A DNA stretch of 64,000 nt, from NCBI RefSeq assembly GCF_049801075.1, contig NZ_JBNAGG010000002.1, forward strand, positions 561,494-625,493, written 5' to 3'. Position numbers and translations under genes: made by a program. This document shows positions 35,635-44,806 of this stretch, piece after piece. Below the pieces are notes generated by a model. That model was given only the letters and a program-made list of their open reading frames with translations. It was not told where the DNA came from and did not search any database. Origin of the DNA: Maritalea sp049801075 (GTDB lineage: Bacteria > Pseudomonadota > Alphaproteobacteria > Rhizobiales > Devosiaceae). Numbering within the stretch: the stretch's first letter is position 1; each line of letters starts with the position of its first letter.

Positions 35635-36345
35635 CTACCGCTTCACAGGTAAAATTGGAAGAGGTCGGTGGAGGCATATTTGGTTCTGATCGATCGTGCA
35701 ATCATAACATAGAAATTCAACGCCCGCATTCAAGGCATTTTCAGCCGCTTGGGCGTAGGCCGGATCTAAATCAGCTGCGAAACTGAACTGGGTGCAATCA
35801 GTGCGCTGGACCAAATAAAGATTTATTGCGCGGTGGCCCGCGGCGACCATATTGCTAAGTTCGCCCAGATGTTTAACGCCGCGCGCGGTTTTGCTGTCTG
35901 GAAATTCTGCAAGAGAACCCTCGCGCAGCAAGTGCACATTTTTCACTTCCACATAACAATCGGGCAGGCCGTCGGCTGTGAGCAGAAAATCGATGCGGGA
36001 TTTTTCGCCATATTTAACCTCGGGTCGAATGTTGTTGTAGGCGGCAAGCTCTTTGATCTGTTTGTTGAGCAGAGCTTCGGCCACGATGCGGTTCGGTAGT
36101 GCCGTGTTTATGCCCACCAGATGGCCGTTCACCTCGGTGAGTTCCCACGAATATTGCAGCTTGCGTTTTGGATTGTCGGATTTAGACAGCCAGACAGGCA
36201 GGCCCGGCTCTTTCAACCCCAACATGGCACCGGGATTGGCGCAGTGGGCTGTGATGATCTCGCCATCATCCAAGCGAATATCGGCCAAGAACCGTTTGTA
36301 GCGTTTGATCAGCGTGCCGTGCAGCAGCGGGGAAGGGAAATCCAA
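35635..36345 (-). CDS. sfsA: Sugar fermentation stimulation protein homologue SfsA
   Basis: A 236-residue SfsA family protein: LLHGTLIKRYKRFLADIRLDD at the N-terminus, HCANPGAMLGL near 33, SRIDFLLTADGLPDCYVEVK near 120 and the acidic PD-(D/E)XK-like EVKNVHL. The family binds DNA nonspecifically and its role is unclear. The start is a TTG aligned with the family's DFPSPL; no nearby ATG exists. It opens a minus-strand sfsA-map-radC group. Confidence 0.92.
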   Translation of the reverse strand: MDFPSPLLHGTLIKRYKRFLADIRLDDGEIITAHCANPGAMLGLKEPGLPVWLSKSDNPKRKLQYSWELTEVNGHLVGINTALPNRIVAEALLNKQIKELAAYNNIRPEVKYGEKSRIDFLLTADGLPDCYVEVKNVHLLREGSLAEFPDSKTARGVKHLGELSNMVAAGHRAINLYLVQRTDCTQFSFAADLDPAYAQAAENALNAGVEFLCYDCTIDQNQICLHRPLPILPVKR

Positions 36346-36405
36346 TTGAGTGGTCCAAACGTTGAAATAAGTTGCAATTCAAGTTCGATCCTTTATTTCA
36401 AAGAC

Positions 36406-37182
36406 ATGATGACAAAACAAGACCAACCCAAAGCTGTAACCGCCGCCATGCTTGTGGTGGGCGATGAAATTCTTTCTGGCCGCACCAAGGATAAAAATAT
36501 TGGCACGGTGGCAGATTTTTGTGCCGATCTAAGCATCGATCTTAGCGAGGCCCGCATTGTGGCGGACGAGATTGACGAGATCGTTGCGGCCATTAATGCG
36601 CTGCGGTCCAAATATGATTATGTGTTCACCAGTGGCGGCATTGGGCCAACCCATGATGACATTACTGCCGATGCGGTGGCCAAGGCGTTTAGTGTTGAGT
36701 TGAACGTCGACCAGCGTGCGATTGATGCGATGCAGGCGCGGTTTGTAGATTATGAAATGACCGAAGGGCGTTTGCGTATGGCGCGGATACCTGAAGGCGG
36801 TGAGTTGATCGACAATCTGGTTTCGGGTGCGCCGGGCATTCAGATCGAGAATGTGTTTGTGATGGCTGGGGTGCCGAAGATTTTGCAGGCCATGTTGGAG
36901 AGCATTGCGCCAACATTGAAGACCGGCGTGCCGCAATATTCCGTGTTTGTGAACTCACAAGTTGGGGAAGGTGTGCTTTCTGCACCGCTTGCAGCATTGC
37001 AATCTTCATACCAAACGGTAAAAATTGGCTCTTATCCGCAATTGGGGTCTAAAGACTATATGACCCAGATTGTTATGCGCTCTAGCGATGAAAAAATATT
37101 GGAGCAGGTGCGCCACGAGGCTCAGGCGATTGTGGACGATCTGTTTGAGAAAGCAAAAAAGGGACAGGGACCCACAATATGA
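36406..37182 (+). CDS. CinA-like competence/damage-inducible protein (MoCF domain)
   Basis: A 258-residue protein made of one MoCF/MoaB-like domain (TAAMLVVGDEILSGRTKDKN, FTSGGIGPTHDDITADAVAKA). It lacks the C-terminal nicotinamide-nucleotide amidase of full CinA, so it is the short stand-alone form found widely in alphaproteobacteria. ATG 36406 is the first of two adjacent ATGs; the upstream in-frame part is antisense to sfsA and not part of it. It is coupled to gpt by an ATGA overlap. Confidence 0.87.
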   Translation: MMTKQDQPKAVTAAMLVVGDEILSGRTKDKNIGTVADFCADLSIDLSEARIVADEIDEIVAAINALRSKYDYVFTSGGIGPTHDDITADAVAKAFSVELNVDQRAIDAMQARFVDYEMTEGRLRMARIPEGGELIDNLVSGAPGIQIENVFVMAGVPKILQAMLESIAPTLKTGVPQYSVFVNSQVGEGVLSAPLAALQSSYQTVKIGSYPQLGSKDYMTQIVMRSSDEKILEQVRHEAQAIVDDLFEKAKKGQGPTI

Positions 37183-37676
37183 CCGAACCGCAGAATAAAT
37201 CATTTCCGGTTTCTTGGGATCAATTTCACCGCGACAGCCGCGCTTTGGCTTGGCGCTTGATGAATGAAGAGCCGTTTGACGCCATCGTTTGCATCACCCG
37301 TGGCGGCCTTGTGCCTGCTGCGATTATCGCGCGTGAGCTGGGCATTCGGGTGATCGAAAGCGTGTCCGTTAAATCATATGATTATAAAGATCAGGGCGAA
37401 TTGGAAGTTGTGAAACCGATCTGTCAGGAAATCGTTGATCTCGATAAAACTGGTCGCGTGTTGATCATTGATGATTTGGTGGACACAGGCAAAACTGGTC
37501 GCGCTGTGCAGGCCATGTTGCCAAATGCGCATTTTTCCACCGTTTATGCCAAGCCTTTGGCGCGGGATTTGGTGAATAGCTTTGTCACCGAAGTTTCCCA
37601 GGACACTTGGATTTACTTCCCCTGGGATATGGATGTGTCTTACGCGCCGCCAATCCGCGATGGTGTGGGCGACTAA
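37179..37676 (+). CDS. gpt: Xanthine phosphoribosyltransferase
   Basis: A 165-residue type I PRTase of the XGPRT family. ITRGGLVPAAIIARELGIR holds the PPi loop, and VLIIDDLVDTGKTGRAVQAM the PRPP motif. FPVSWDQFHRDSRALAWRL and YFPWDMD are family features. It salvages xanthine and guanine, complementing hpt at 1134. It overlaps the CinA-like gene by 4 bp. Confidence 0.94.
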   Translation: MTEPQNKSFPVSWDQFHRDSRALAWRLMNEEPFDAIVCITRGGLVPAAIIARELGIRVIESVSVKSYDYKDQGELEVVKPICQEIVDLDKTGRVLIIDDLVDTGKTGRAVQAMLPNAHFSTVYAKPLARDLVNSFVTEVSQDTWIYFPWDMDVSYAPPIRDGVGD

Positions 37677-37706
37677 TCAATTTTCTGAGTGGACACAGCT
37701 TTATCT

Positions 37707-38135
37707 ATGGAAACGCTTGTTTCGACGTCGTCAATCGCGGAAGAAATTCAACTTTCTTTCGCGCCTGTCTTTTTGTTGGCTGCTATTGGTGGCTTGCTGA
37801 ACGTGCTAGGCACCCACCTTTCGCGTGCGGTTGACCAACTCAAGTCTGATGAAGATTGGGATGCCGGTTGCGCCCGCGATGTGCGCCGCATTCATTATAT
37901 TATGTGGTCGAGCCGCCTATGCGTGATGACCGCGATATTGGTTTGCATCGTGGTTATTCTGATTTTCCTTGGCGACCATGTGGAGCCAGACCTTACGGCC
38001 TATATCTCCTTTAGCTTTATCGCCGCGATGGCGCTCTTGACTGTCGCGCTTGTGCTGTTTTTGATGCAGCTAACTGTCGCGCGGGAGCGGGCATTGATCA
38101 AGTTAAAGGCTGTAAAGCGAGTTGGCACCAAGTGA
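37707..38135 (+). CDS. DUF2721 family membrane protein
   Basis: A 142-residue protein with three hydrophobic stretches: residues about 20-40, 72-92 and 102-124. FAPVFLLAAIGGLLNVLGTHLSRAVDQ and MWSSRLCVMTAILVCIVVI match the DUF2721 family, which has no known function. ATG 37707 is chosen over the GTG at 37689. It ends inside the next gene's proposed start, which is a TTG. Confidence 0.82.
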   Translation: METLVSTSSIAEEIQLSFAPVFLLAAIGGLLNVLGTHLSRAVDQLKSDEDWDAGCARDVRRIHYIMWSSRLCVMTAILVCIVVILIFLGDHVEPDLTAYISFSFIAAMALLTVALVLFLMQLTVARERALIKLKAVKRVGTK

Positions 38136-39198
38136 CACCCACATTCACAATGCACTAGAGCGCGAGCAGCAGCTTGCGTACTTGAAAAGCAATTGTGGTG
38201 TCACCATCCGAAATTTGCTGTTCAAACTTGAGGGCGACGAGACCAGCGCGGCGTTTGAAGAAAACTATGCGAACCTTCTCGCGCTGCCAGAAATCTCCTA
38301 TTGGAAGAGCAAATTTCCGGACATTGTGGAGATGGCAACCATCCTCGGCAGCAGTGATGCGTGCTTTGAGAATTGTTTTGGCAAACTTCTGTCATTCGGC
38401 GTGAAAAGCAAGGATATTCTCTCACTGGAATTGCGGATGCGCTATCTCGATTTTGTTCGCGATTGTGGGAACACTGAAGTTTATGGCGCTTTGGCGCGCT
38501 ACATTGTGGCCGGATATCTTTTAATCGGCGGAGATGAAGATGAAATCGTCCGTCAAATAGTGTTGGACCGGATCGATACGCTTCATGATTTTGTCGCCAC
38601 TTCGCCGCTCAAATTCGATGTTTATGTGGAGCCAGAAGTCTTTTCCATACCCAAGTCCTATCGTTCGAAGCGGCTTGTTAACCCGGCTCTTTATGAAAAT
38701 GGGTCGTTAGACCTGCCGCTGGTTCATGACATTTTTGTTTTCGCGCACATGTTCCGCAAACTGCCGAAAGCATATCAGGCGAAGATAAATGTAATCGTCG
38801 ACTACATCGCGGACCCCAAATATCAGGATTTCGACTATGGCTATGGGCTCGTGAAATATGGGCAGAACAAGTTCCATTTCATGGGATGGAGTGCCCATAT
38901 GCCTTTATTCAATGGGGCATTGTCTGTTGACTATTTCAAAAAAGGGATAGTTTTCAGAATGCCGCTTTTCGCAGCATTTGACCATCCGAACATCCGCGCG
39001 TGGCAGGACAAGTTGCGCGATTATTTTGCTGCTTTTCGGCTTGAGGATTGCCTTTATAGCTTTTCAAATGAACTCCTGCCTGAAGTCAAAAATTCCTATT
39101 TTTTGAATGGTCGCCACACCTCTCTAAACGAGAATAGACGGCGTAAAACTGGAAAAATCGTTGAGTCGACTTTTTACGCCTATTGGGCGGGGCTTTGA
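38122..39198 (+). CDS. Hypothetical protein beside tRNA-Leu
   Basis: A 358-residue soluble protein I do not recognise. The start is a TTG at 38122, 14 bp inside the DUF2721 stop; no ATG occurs in frame near the N-terminus. The sequence is moderately Phe/Tyr-rich with short repeats of charged helices (RYLDFVRDCGNTEVYGALARYIVAG; NVIVDYIADPKYQDFDYGYG). It lacks signal, membrane or catalytic motifs I can name. It ends 40 bp from the 3' end of tRNA-Leu. Confidence that it is a real gene is good because of its length and family-like composition, but function is unknown. Confidence 0.7.
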   Translation: MAPSDTHIHNALEREQQLAYLKSNCGVTIRNLLFKLEGDETSAAFEENYANLLALPEISYWKSKFPDIVEMATILGSSDACFENCFGKLLSFGVKSKDILSLELRMRYLDFVRDCGNTEVYGALARYIVAGYLLIGGDEDEIVRQIVLDRIDTLHDFVATSPLKFDVYVEPEVFSIPKSYRSKRLVNPALYENGSLDLPLVHDIFVFAHMFRKLPKAYQAKINVIVDYIADPKYQDFDYGYGLVKYGQNKFHFMGWSAHMPLFNGALSVDYFKKGIVFRMPLFAAFDHPNIRAWQDKLRDYFAAFRLEDCLYSFSNELLPEVKNSYFLNGRHTSLNENRRRKTGKIVESTFYAYWAGL

Positions 39199-39238
39199 TT
39201 GGGGGGGGAATCTCATTCGGGGAAGGGGGGAGAAGTTT

Positions 39239-39325
39239 TGGTGCGGACGACGGGACTTGAACCCGTAAGCCGGTTAGGGCGAGGGATTTTAAGTCCCTTG
39301 TGTTTACCAATTTCACCACGTCCGC
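39239..39325 (-). tRNA. tRNA-Leu(UAA)
   Basis: An 87-nt gene with encoded CCA (39239-39241). The acceptor GCGGACG pairs with CGTCCGC. The anticodon stem GGGAC/GTCCC (minus strand, GGGACTTAAAATCCC) holds loop CTTAAAA with anticodon TAA. A long variable arm identifies Leu. The adjacent T arm GGGTTCAAGTCCC is intact. Confidence 0.95.
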
Positions 39326-39353
39326 AGCGTCGGGTGACCCCGAGAGTGGCATT

Positions 39354-39382
39354 TTCATAGTCGAAAAAAAATCACATTGCAA
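39354..39382 (-). promoter_or_regulatory. tRNA-Leu promoter
   Basis: On the minus strand TTGCAA (39382-39377) and TATGAA (39359-39354) are spaced by 17 bp, giving a transcript start about 20 nt before the mature tRNA. Confidence 0.6.
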
Positions 39383-39498
39383 ATGGGAATCGCCGCCATT
39401 GGGGAAATGGGCTGGCGTGGCGATTGATCGTCATGTTGCTTCCGTATAGTGTCTTGACTTTATTCGACAATGTTTACCCCTACCAACGGGAAATCCTT

Positions 39499-40935
39499 AT
39501 GGTTGATCAGCTTTCAAAAATTGTTCCAGTGATTATGGCTGGTGGGCGCGGCACGCGGTTATGGCCGATTTCGCGGTCGTCTCGGCCCAAGCAATTTTTG
39601 GCGCTGGCGGGGCAGGACAGTCTGTTCCAAGAGACATTGCAGCGGGTGGCTGATTCTGATCGGTTTGCGGCGCCGATTATTGTGACCAATGACGAATATC
39701 GGTTTTTGGTGGCGGAGCAGGCGCAGGAAATGGGCATTGAGCTTGGTGCAATTTTGCTGGAGCCAGCGGCACGGAACACCACGGCCGCCATTTTGGCCGC
39801 TGCGCTTTATTTGAAGCAGCAAGATGAAGAAGATCAGCTGATCTATGTGCTGGCATCTGATCATAAGGTGAAAGCCGATGCAGGCTATCAAGACGCGGTG
39901 AAGTTGGCCGCAAACTGTGCGCAGGATGGTGCGCTGGTGACTTTTGGCATAACGCCAACCGAGCCTGCGACGGGCTATGGCTATATCAAGCAGGGCGAAG
40001 GCTTGGCCAATGGCGGGCATAAGGTTGCTGAGTTTGTGGAGAAGCCGCAGCTTGAGCGAGCGCAGGAGATGTTGGACGCTGGCGGTTACTATTGGAACTC
40101 CGGCACCTTTATGATGCCGCGGGATGGGTTTGTTGCGGAATGTGAGCAGTTGGCACAAGAGACCCATGCGGCGGTGAGCGATGCAGTTTCCAAGGCGGCA
40201 AGTGATCTGGATTTTGTTCGGCTTGATAAAGAGAGCTTCGAGCAAGCGCCTGACATTTCAGTCGATTATGCGATTTTTGAGAAGACGGATCGTGCCGTTG
40301 TTGTGCCGAGCGCGTTTTCTTGGTCTGACCTTGGCAGCTGGGATGCTGTGTGGAAGGTGGGCGAAGGCGATGCGGGCGGCAATGTTGCGCGCGGTGAGGT
40401 GACCTTGTCTGACACCAAAAACAGCCTTGTTTATTCTGATGCAGGGCATGTGGCCGTGCATGGGCTGGAAAATGTAGCCGTTGTGGTGAGTGAAGATGCC
40501 GTTTTTGTGGGCAATCTGAACGAAGCGCAGCGTGTGGGGGATATTGTGAAGCACCTTAAAGGGCATGAAGAGACCCAAGCGCTGACGGAAACCCACAAAA
40601 CCAGCTATCGCCCGTGGGGCGGCTATTCTTCCCTCGTCATGGGCGAGCGTTTTCAGGTGAAGCGTTTGTTTGTGAAGCCGGGCAAGCAATTGAGCTTACA
40701 GAAACACCACCACCGAGCAGAGCACTGGGTTGTGGTAACGGGCACCGCAGAAGTGACTGTCGGCGATAAGGTGCAGATGTTGGGCGAAAACCAGTCAGTC
40801 TACATTCCACAAGGCGAAGTGCACCGTTTGGCCAATCCGGGCAAGATCATGCTTGAGCTGATTGAGGTTCAAACCGGCTCCTATTTCGGTGAGGATGATA
40901 TTATCCGCCTCGAAGATGAGTTTGGACGGTCCTAA
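39499..40935 (+). CDS. manC: Mannose-1-phosphate guanylyltransferase/mannose-6-phosphate isomerase
   Basis: A 478-residue type II bifunctional enzyme (ManC/CpsB/AlgA) that makes GDP-mannose for polysaccharide synthesis. Nucleotide-binding GGRGTRLWPISRSSRPKQF is at residues 16-34, FVEKPQLERAQEML near 183, and the C-terminal cupin isomerase part holds the Zn-type segments KQLSLQKHHHRAEHWVVVTG. ATG 39499 with GGGAAAT 7 bp upstream gives the family length. Its stop overlaps ugd's tail-to-tail by 4 bp. Confidence 0.94.
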   Translation: MVDQLSKIVPVIMAGGRGTRLWPISRSSRPKQFLALAGQDSLFQETLQRVADSDRFAAPIIVTNDEYRFLVAEQAQEMGIELGAILLEPAARNTTAAILAAALYLKQQDEEDQLIYVLASDHKVKADAGYQDAVKLAANCAQDGALVTFGITPTEPATGYGYIKQGEGLANGGHKVAEFVEKPQLERAQEMLDAGGYYWNSGTFMMPRDGFVAECEQLAQETHAAVSDAVSKAASDLDFVRLDKESFEQAPDISVDYAIFEKTDRAVVVPSAFSWSDLGSWDAVWKVGEGDAGGNVARGEVTLSDTKNSLVYSDAGHVAVHGLENVAVVVSEDAVFVGNLNEAQRVGDIVKHLKGHEETQALTETHKTSYRPWGGYSSLVMGERFQVKRLFVKPGKQLSLQKHHHRAEHWVVVTGTAEVTVGDKVQMLGENQSVYIPQGEVHRLANPGKIMLELIEVQTGSYFGEDDIIRLEDEFGRS

Positions 40936-42254
40936 GACATCACTGTTTCGAGCGGCCGACCGACACATTGATAATCAAAGCCCTCAGCCTTGAGGGTTTG
41001 ACCATCATAAAGATTGCGCAGATCCACGAGAACGGGTTTGCGCATTTTCTTTTTAATCTCGGCAAAAGGCAGATCGCGGAACTCATCCCATTCCGTCACA
41101 ATCACCATCGCATCTGCTTGGTCAATGCAGGCGAGGGCGCTGTCGCAATAGGTCACGTCTTTAAGGATATGCTTTGCATTTTCCATGCCTTCGGGATCAT
41201 AGGCACAAATCTCGGCACCCATATCTTGCAGGCCTTGAATGATGGAAATGGAGGGGGCTTCGCGCATATCGTCGGTGTTGGGTTTAAAGGTGAGGCCCAA
41301 AATGGCGATCTTCTTGCCTTTGACTCCATTTTCGCACATGTGCGCGATTTTGCGGGACATGGCGCGTTTGCGATATTCGTTGATCGACACGATCATCTCG
41401 ATGAGGCGCAGCGGGCGCTCATGATCTTGCGCGGTGCGCACAAGGGCCAGCGTGTCCTTTGGGAAGCAGGAGCCACCATAGCCGGGACCCGCATTGAGGA
41501 ACTTTTCACCTATACGCGGATCAAGGCCAATGCCTTTGGATACGCCTTTGATATCCGCACCCACCACTTCGCACAGTTCAGCCACTTCATTGATGTACGC
41601 CAGCTTGAGCGCCAAAAAGGAGTTGGCGGCATATTTGGAGAGTTCGCTGGTACGGCGGTTCACATAAAGAATGGGATAGTTCTTTTGCGCAAATGGCGCG
41701 TAAATCTCGGCTAGTACCTTTTGCGCATGTTCGCTTTCCACGCCGACCACGATTCGATCGGGGGCCATAAAGTCCTTGATGGCCGCGCCCTCGCGCAGAA
41801 ATTCGGGGTTAGACACAATATCGAACTGCAGGTCCGGTCGAGCAGATTTTACGATCTCCTCAACCTCATCGCCAGTGCCAACGGGGACAGTAGACTTGTT
41901 GATGATCACAAGAGGCTTCGCGGCTTTTTCGGCGATGCTTTTTGCAGCGGCGTAGATATAGCTCAAGTCGGCATGGCCATCGCTTTCGCGTGATGGAGTG
42001 CCTACTGCAATAAACGCAGCTTCAGCGTCTTTCAGCGCGTCTTCCAAGTCTGTGGTGAAGTGCAGTCGGCTTGTTTCGCGGTTGGTGGCGACCATGTCGC
42101 TTAGGCCCGGTTCAAAGATCGGTACGATATTTTGGTTAAGCTTGTTGATCTTTTGCGCGTCCAAATCAACACAGGTCACCTCGTGACCTATTTCGGCCAA
42201 GCACACACCAGACACCAAGCCCACATAACCCACGCCAATAACTGCGATTTTCAT
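40932..42254 (-). CDS. ugd: UDP-glucose 6-dehydrogenase
   Basis: A 440-residue dehydrogenase oxidising UDP-glucose to UDP-glucuronate. N-terminal NAD motif GVGYVGLVSGVCLAEIGHEV; catalytic Cys region GYGGSCFPKDTLAL near residue 258; C-terminal GLTFKPNTDDMREAPS. Lacks any C-terminal fusion. Supplies uronic acids for extracellular or capsular polymers, which fits with the neighbouring manC and the window's acyltransferase. Confidence 0.95.
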   Translation of the reverse strand: MKIAVIGVGYVGLVSGVCLAEIGHEVTCVDLDAQKINKLNQNIVPIFEPGLSDMVATNRETSRLHFTTDLEDALKDAEAAFIAVGTPSRESDGHADLSYIYAAAKSIAEKAAKPLVIINKSTVPVGTGDEVEEIVKSARPDLQFDIVSNPEFLREGAAIKDFMAPDRIVVGVESEHAQKVLAEIYAPFAQKNYPILYVNRRTSELSKYAANSFLALKLAYINEVAELCEVVGADIKGVSKGIGLDPRIGEKFLNAGPGYGGSCFPKDTLALVRTAQDHERPLRLIEMIVSINEYRKRAMSRKIAHMCENGVKGKKIAILGLTFKPNTDDMREAPSISIIQGLQDMGAEICAYDPEGMENAKHILKDVTYCDSALACIDQADAMVIVTEWDEFRDLPFAEIKKKMRKPVLVDLRNLYDGQTLKAEGFDYQCVGRPLETVMS

Positions 42255-42397
42255 AGATTTACTCCATTCATTGGCTCGGACTTAGCCTCTTCTTTATGTA
42301 ATTTCTACGACATTATCGTGCAAATGGTCGAAAATCGACGCATCCGCTTTGAATTTGCAGCAGCAATTTTGCACTATGGGGAAAAAAGGGGATCAAT

Positions 42398-43333
42398 ATG
42401 TCAATTCCATTTATCGACCGGAATGAAGTTGAAGATCAGTTGCGCTGGACCAGCATTGCGGATGCAATTTTTGATGGGCACAAGCGCAGCAAAGCGCGAT
42501 TGGGCGATTTGTTTTTGAATCGCGTGGAAGACAATTCCACCATGCTGAACCGTGCAGCCTGGATTGATGATCTTGGCTTGGCGATGAAAGCGGTGACGGT
42601 TTATCCAAAAAATGCACAGCGCGAACCTGCAATCCCAACCATCCATGGTGTGGTGATTTTGTTTGATGACGATGCGGGGCAGATCAAAGCGCTGATTGAC
42701 GGGGCGCTGGTGACCAAATGGAAAACGGCGACTGATTCTGTGTTGGGTGCACGCTTGTTGGCACGTAAGACATCGCGCAACTTGCTGGTGGTTGGCTCTG
42801 GCGTGGTGGCGGAATCACTTGTTGATGCGTATCGCGAGATTTTCCCCGACCTTGAGCGCATCCAAATTTGGAGCCGGACCTATGCGAATGCGCAGGAACT
42901 GGCTGAGAAAAAGCAGTGTGAAGCGGTGGAAGATTTGGCGGTTGCGGTTGGCGAGGCTGATATTGTGACCAGCGCGACAATGGCGCGGGAGCCCTTTATC
43001 AAGGGCGAGTGGGCCAAGCCGGGCACGCATTTCGATTTGATCGGTGCTTTCAAGGATGGGATGCGCGAAGCAGACGATGCGTTAATGCAAAAAGCGAAAC
43101 TGTTTGTCGATAGTCGTGAGACAACCATCGATCATATTGGTGAGTTGAAAGATCCCATCGCGCGTGGGGTGATCAGCGCAGCAGATGTGCTGGCGGACTA
43201 TTATGACATGGTGCAGCCCGATTGCACTTTACGTGCAGGTGATGATGATATCACGCTATTCAAAAATGGCGGCGGTGCCCATCTCGATTTGATGGTGGCC
43301 AACGCCATTTACGACATTTGGGCTGGGAAATAA
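42398..43333 (+). CDS. Ornithine cyclodeaminase/mu-crystallin family protein
   Basis: A 311-residue Rossmann-fold protein. NNLLVVGSGVVAESLVDAYREIF-like NAD binding lies near residue 128, with KAVTVYPKN and GTHFDLIGAFKDGMREADD as further family signatures. Members deaminate ornithine or reduce ketimines and imino acids; the substrate here is not assigned. GGGGATCAAT precedes the ATG. It converges with the Tet-like exporter gene 3 bp away. Confidence 0.87.
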   Translation: MSIPFIDRNEVEDQLRWTSIADAIFDGHKRSKARLGDLFLNRVEDNSTMLNRAAWIDDLGLAMKAVTVYPKNAQREPAIPTIHGVVILFDDDAGQIKALIDGALVTKWKTATDSVLGARLLARKTSRNLLVVGSGVVAESLVDAYREIFPDLERIQIWSRTYANAQELAEKKQCEAVEDLAVAVGEADIVTSATMAREPFIKGEWAKPGTHFDLIGAFKDGMREADDALMQKAKLFVDSRETTIDHIGELKDPIARGVISAADVLADYYDMVQPDCTLRAGDDDITLFKNGGGAHLDLMVANAIYDIWAGK

Positions 43334-43335
43334 GG

Positions 43336-44616
43336 TTATTCGTCGGGTTCGTTTGTGGCGGCGGATTGTCCATAATGGGCTTTGCGCCGCAGCAACAATC
43401 CTGCGCGAACTGATGTCACCACAAACCACGCTGCGCCCAGCGTTACCGCTATACCAGCGGCGAAGAATGGCACACCTGGGAAATAGGTGAAAGCCTTGGG
43501 CGAGGTGGTGAAAAACGAAAAGAGTTGTGTAGCCGCCAAGGGGCCAATGATCGAGGTGATCGAGTTGACCGCGTTGATGCCACCTTGCAGCTCACCTTGC
43601 GCGTTATCATCCACACGGTTGGCCATAAGCCCGGTAAGGCCAGGCACGACCAAGCCGCCCATGGCGCCCATGGCAAGGAATGTGTAAAGCCCCAATGGCG
43701 TGTCGATAAAAGCCATGCCGAAGAAGGCAAAAACTGCAAAGCTCATGCCGATCATGACGGTTTTGACTTCGCCAAACCATTTCATGGAGGGGCGGATGAT
43801 GATGGCCTGCACAATGGCAAACATGATGCCAAATGCACCCAAGGAATAGCCCACTTGCGATGGCGACCAGTCAAACCGTTCGATGGTGAAGAAGTTCCAG
43901 ATGCTGGGATAGGTTTGGGCGGCCAGCGAGAAGAAAAACAGTACAGCGATAAAGGACAGTACAAACGGGAATTTGCGCAAGGACATGAGCGTGCCCAGCG
44001 GATTGGCGCGCTTGATCTCAAAGCGGCGCCGTTTGCGCATTGTCAAGCTTTCCGGCAAGACGAAATAGCCAAAGATCAAATTGACAAAGGCGAGTCCCGC
44101 TGCCGCGAAGAAGGGTACGCGGGGACCAAATTCGCCCAGCTGACCGCCCACCACAGGGCCAATGATAAAGCCAGCGCCAAAGGCAGCGCCGATCAGGCCG
44201 AAATTCTGTGCGCGTTTCTCGCGGGTGGAAATGTCAGCAATATAGGCGGTGGCGGTGGAGACGGCAGCGCCCATAATGCCAGATAGAACGCGCCCGACAA
44301 ACAGCCAGATAATAGTGGGAGCGAAGCCCATCAACATATAATCCAGCGTTAGACCCAATAGCGACAAGAGCAAAACGGGCCGACGACCAAAGCGATCGCT
44401 CAGATTGCCGAGAATGGGTGAGAAGATAAATTGCATCAACGCATAAACAAACAGCAAAAAGCCGCCATAAACGGCCGCTTCCGCCACTGTGCCGCCTGTC
44501 AGCTCTTCGATCAGGTGCGGCAGCACAGGAATGATGATGCCCAGCCCGATAATATCGATGAGAACAGTGATCAGAATGAAGGCCAGCGCCAGCTTTGAAT
44601 TCTTTGCTGCTGTCAT
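43336..44616 (-). CDS. TCR/Tet-family MFS transporter
   Basis: A 426-residue exporter of the TetA type: IDIIGLGIIIPVLPHLIEEL starts helix 1, LSDRFGRRPVLLLSLLGLTLDY is motif A (near residue 83) and AYIADISTREKRAQNFGLIGAAFGAGFI the helix 5 region. Most genomic relatives named tetracycline resistance do not confer it, so only the family is asserted. A palindrome (CCACCCGAGGGTGG, 44687-44700) lies in the divergent intergenic region with pirin. Confidence 0.9.
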   Translation of the reverse strand: MTAAKNSKLALAFILITVLIDIIGLGIIIPVLPHLIEELTGGTVAEAAVYGGFLLFVYALMQFIFSPILGNLSDRFGRRPVLLLSLLGLTLDYMLMGFAPTIIWLFVGRVLSGIMGAAVSTATAYIADISTREKRAQNFGLIGAAFGAGFIIGPVVGGQLGEFGPRVPFFAAAGLAFVNLIFGYFVLPESLTMRKRRRFEIKRANPLGTLMSLRKFPFVLSFIAVLFFFSLAAQTYPSIWNFFTIERFDWSPSQVGYSLGAFGIMFAIVQAIIIRPSMKWFGEVKTVMIGMSFAVFAFFGMAFIDTPLGLYTFLAMGAMGGLVVPGLTGLMANRVDDNAQGELQGGINAVNSITSIIGPLAATQLFSFFTTSPKAFTYFPGVPFFAAGIAVTLGAAWFVVTSVRAGLLLRRKAHYGQSAATNEPDE

Positions 44617-44686
44617 GATGTTCCTTTAGGCGGGTATTTTGCGTCAATAGACATGTTGGATATAGGGAACGCAAGTCAATATTGAA

Positions 44687-44700
44687 CCACCCGAGGGTGG
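44687..44700. promoter_or_regulatory. Palindrome in the Tet-like/pirin intergenic region
   Basis: CCACCC and GGGTGG flank GA (perfect inverted repeat), 71 bp upstream of the exporter start and 107 bp upstream of pirin. It may be an operator for either divergent gene; no regulator is adjacent. Confidence 0.35.
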
Positions 44701-44806
44701 AAATCTCCCTATTAGATTTAAGAACGTGAACAATCCTTTGCCGTTACCGCTATTTTTGTAAATCAAAATGCGCCTATTTTCGCTGGTACAGAAAATGGAG
44801 GCGAAT

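Noticed and set aside
36121..36405. Upstream extension of the CinA-like gene
   Set aside because: This portion is antisense to sfsA, lacks CinA similarity, and a good start occurs at 36406.
39086..39382. Frame with VVKLVNTRDLKSLALTG
   Set aside because: It is a translation of the tRNA-Leu gene itself and a known type of spurious annotation.
40968..41714. 248-residue plus-strand frame over ugd
   Set aside because: It is antisense to ugd, which has all catalytic motifs.
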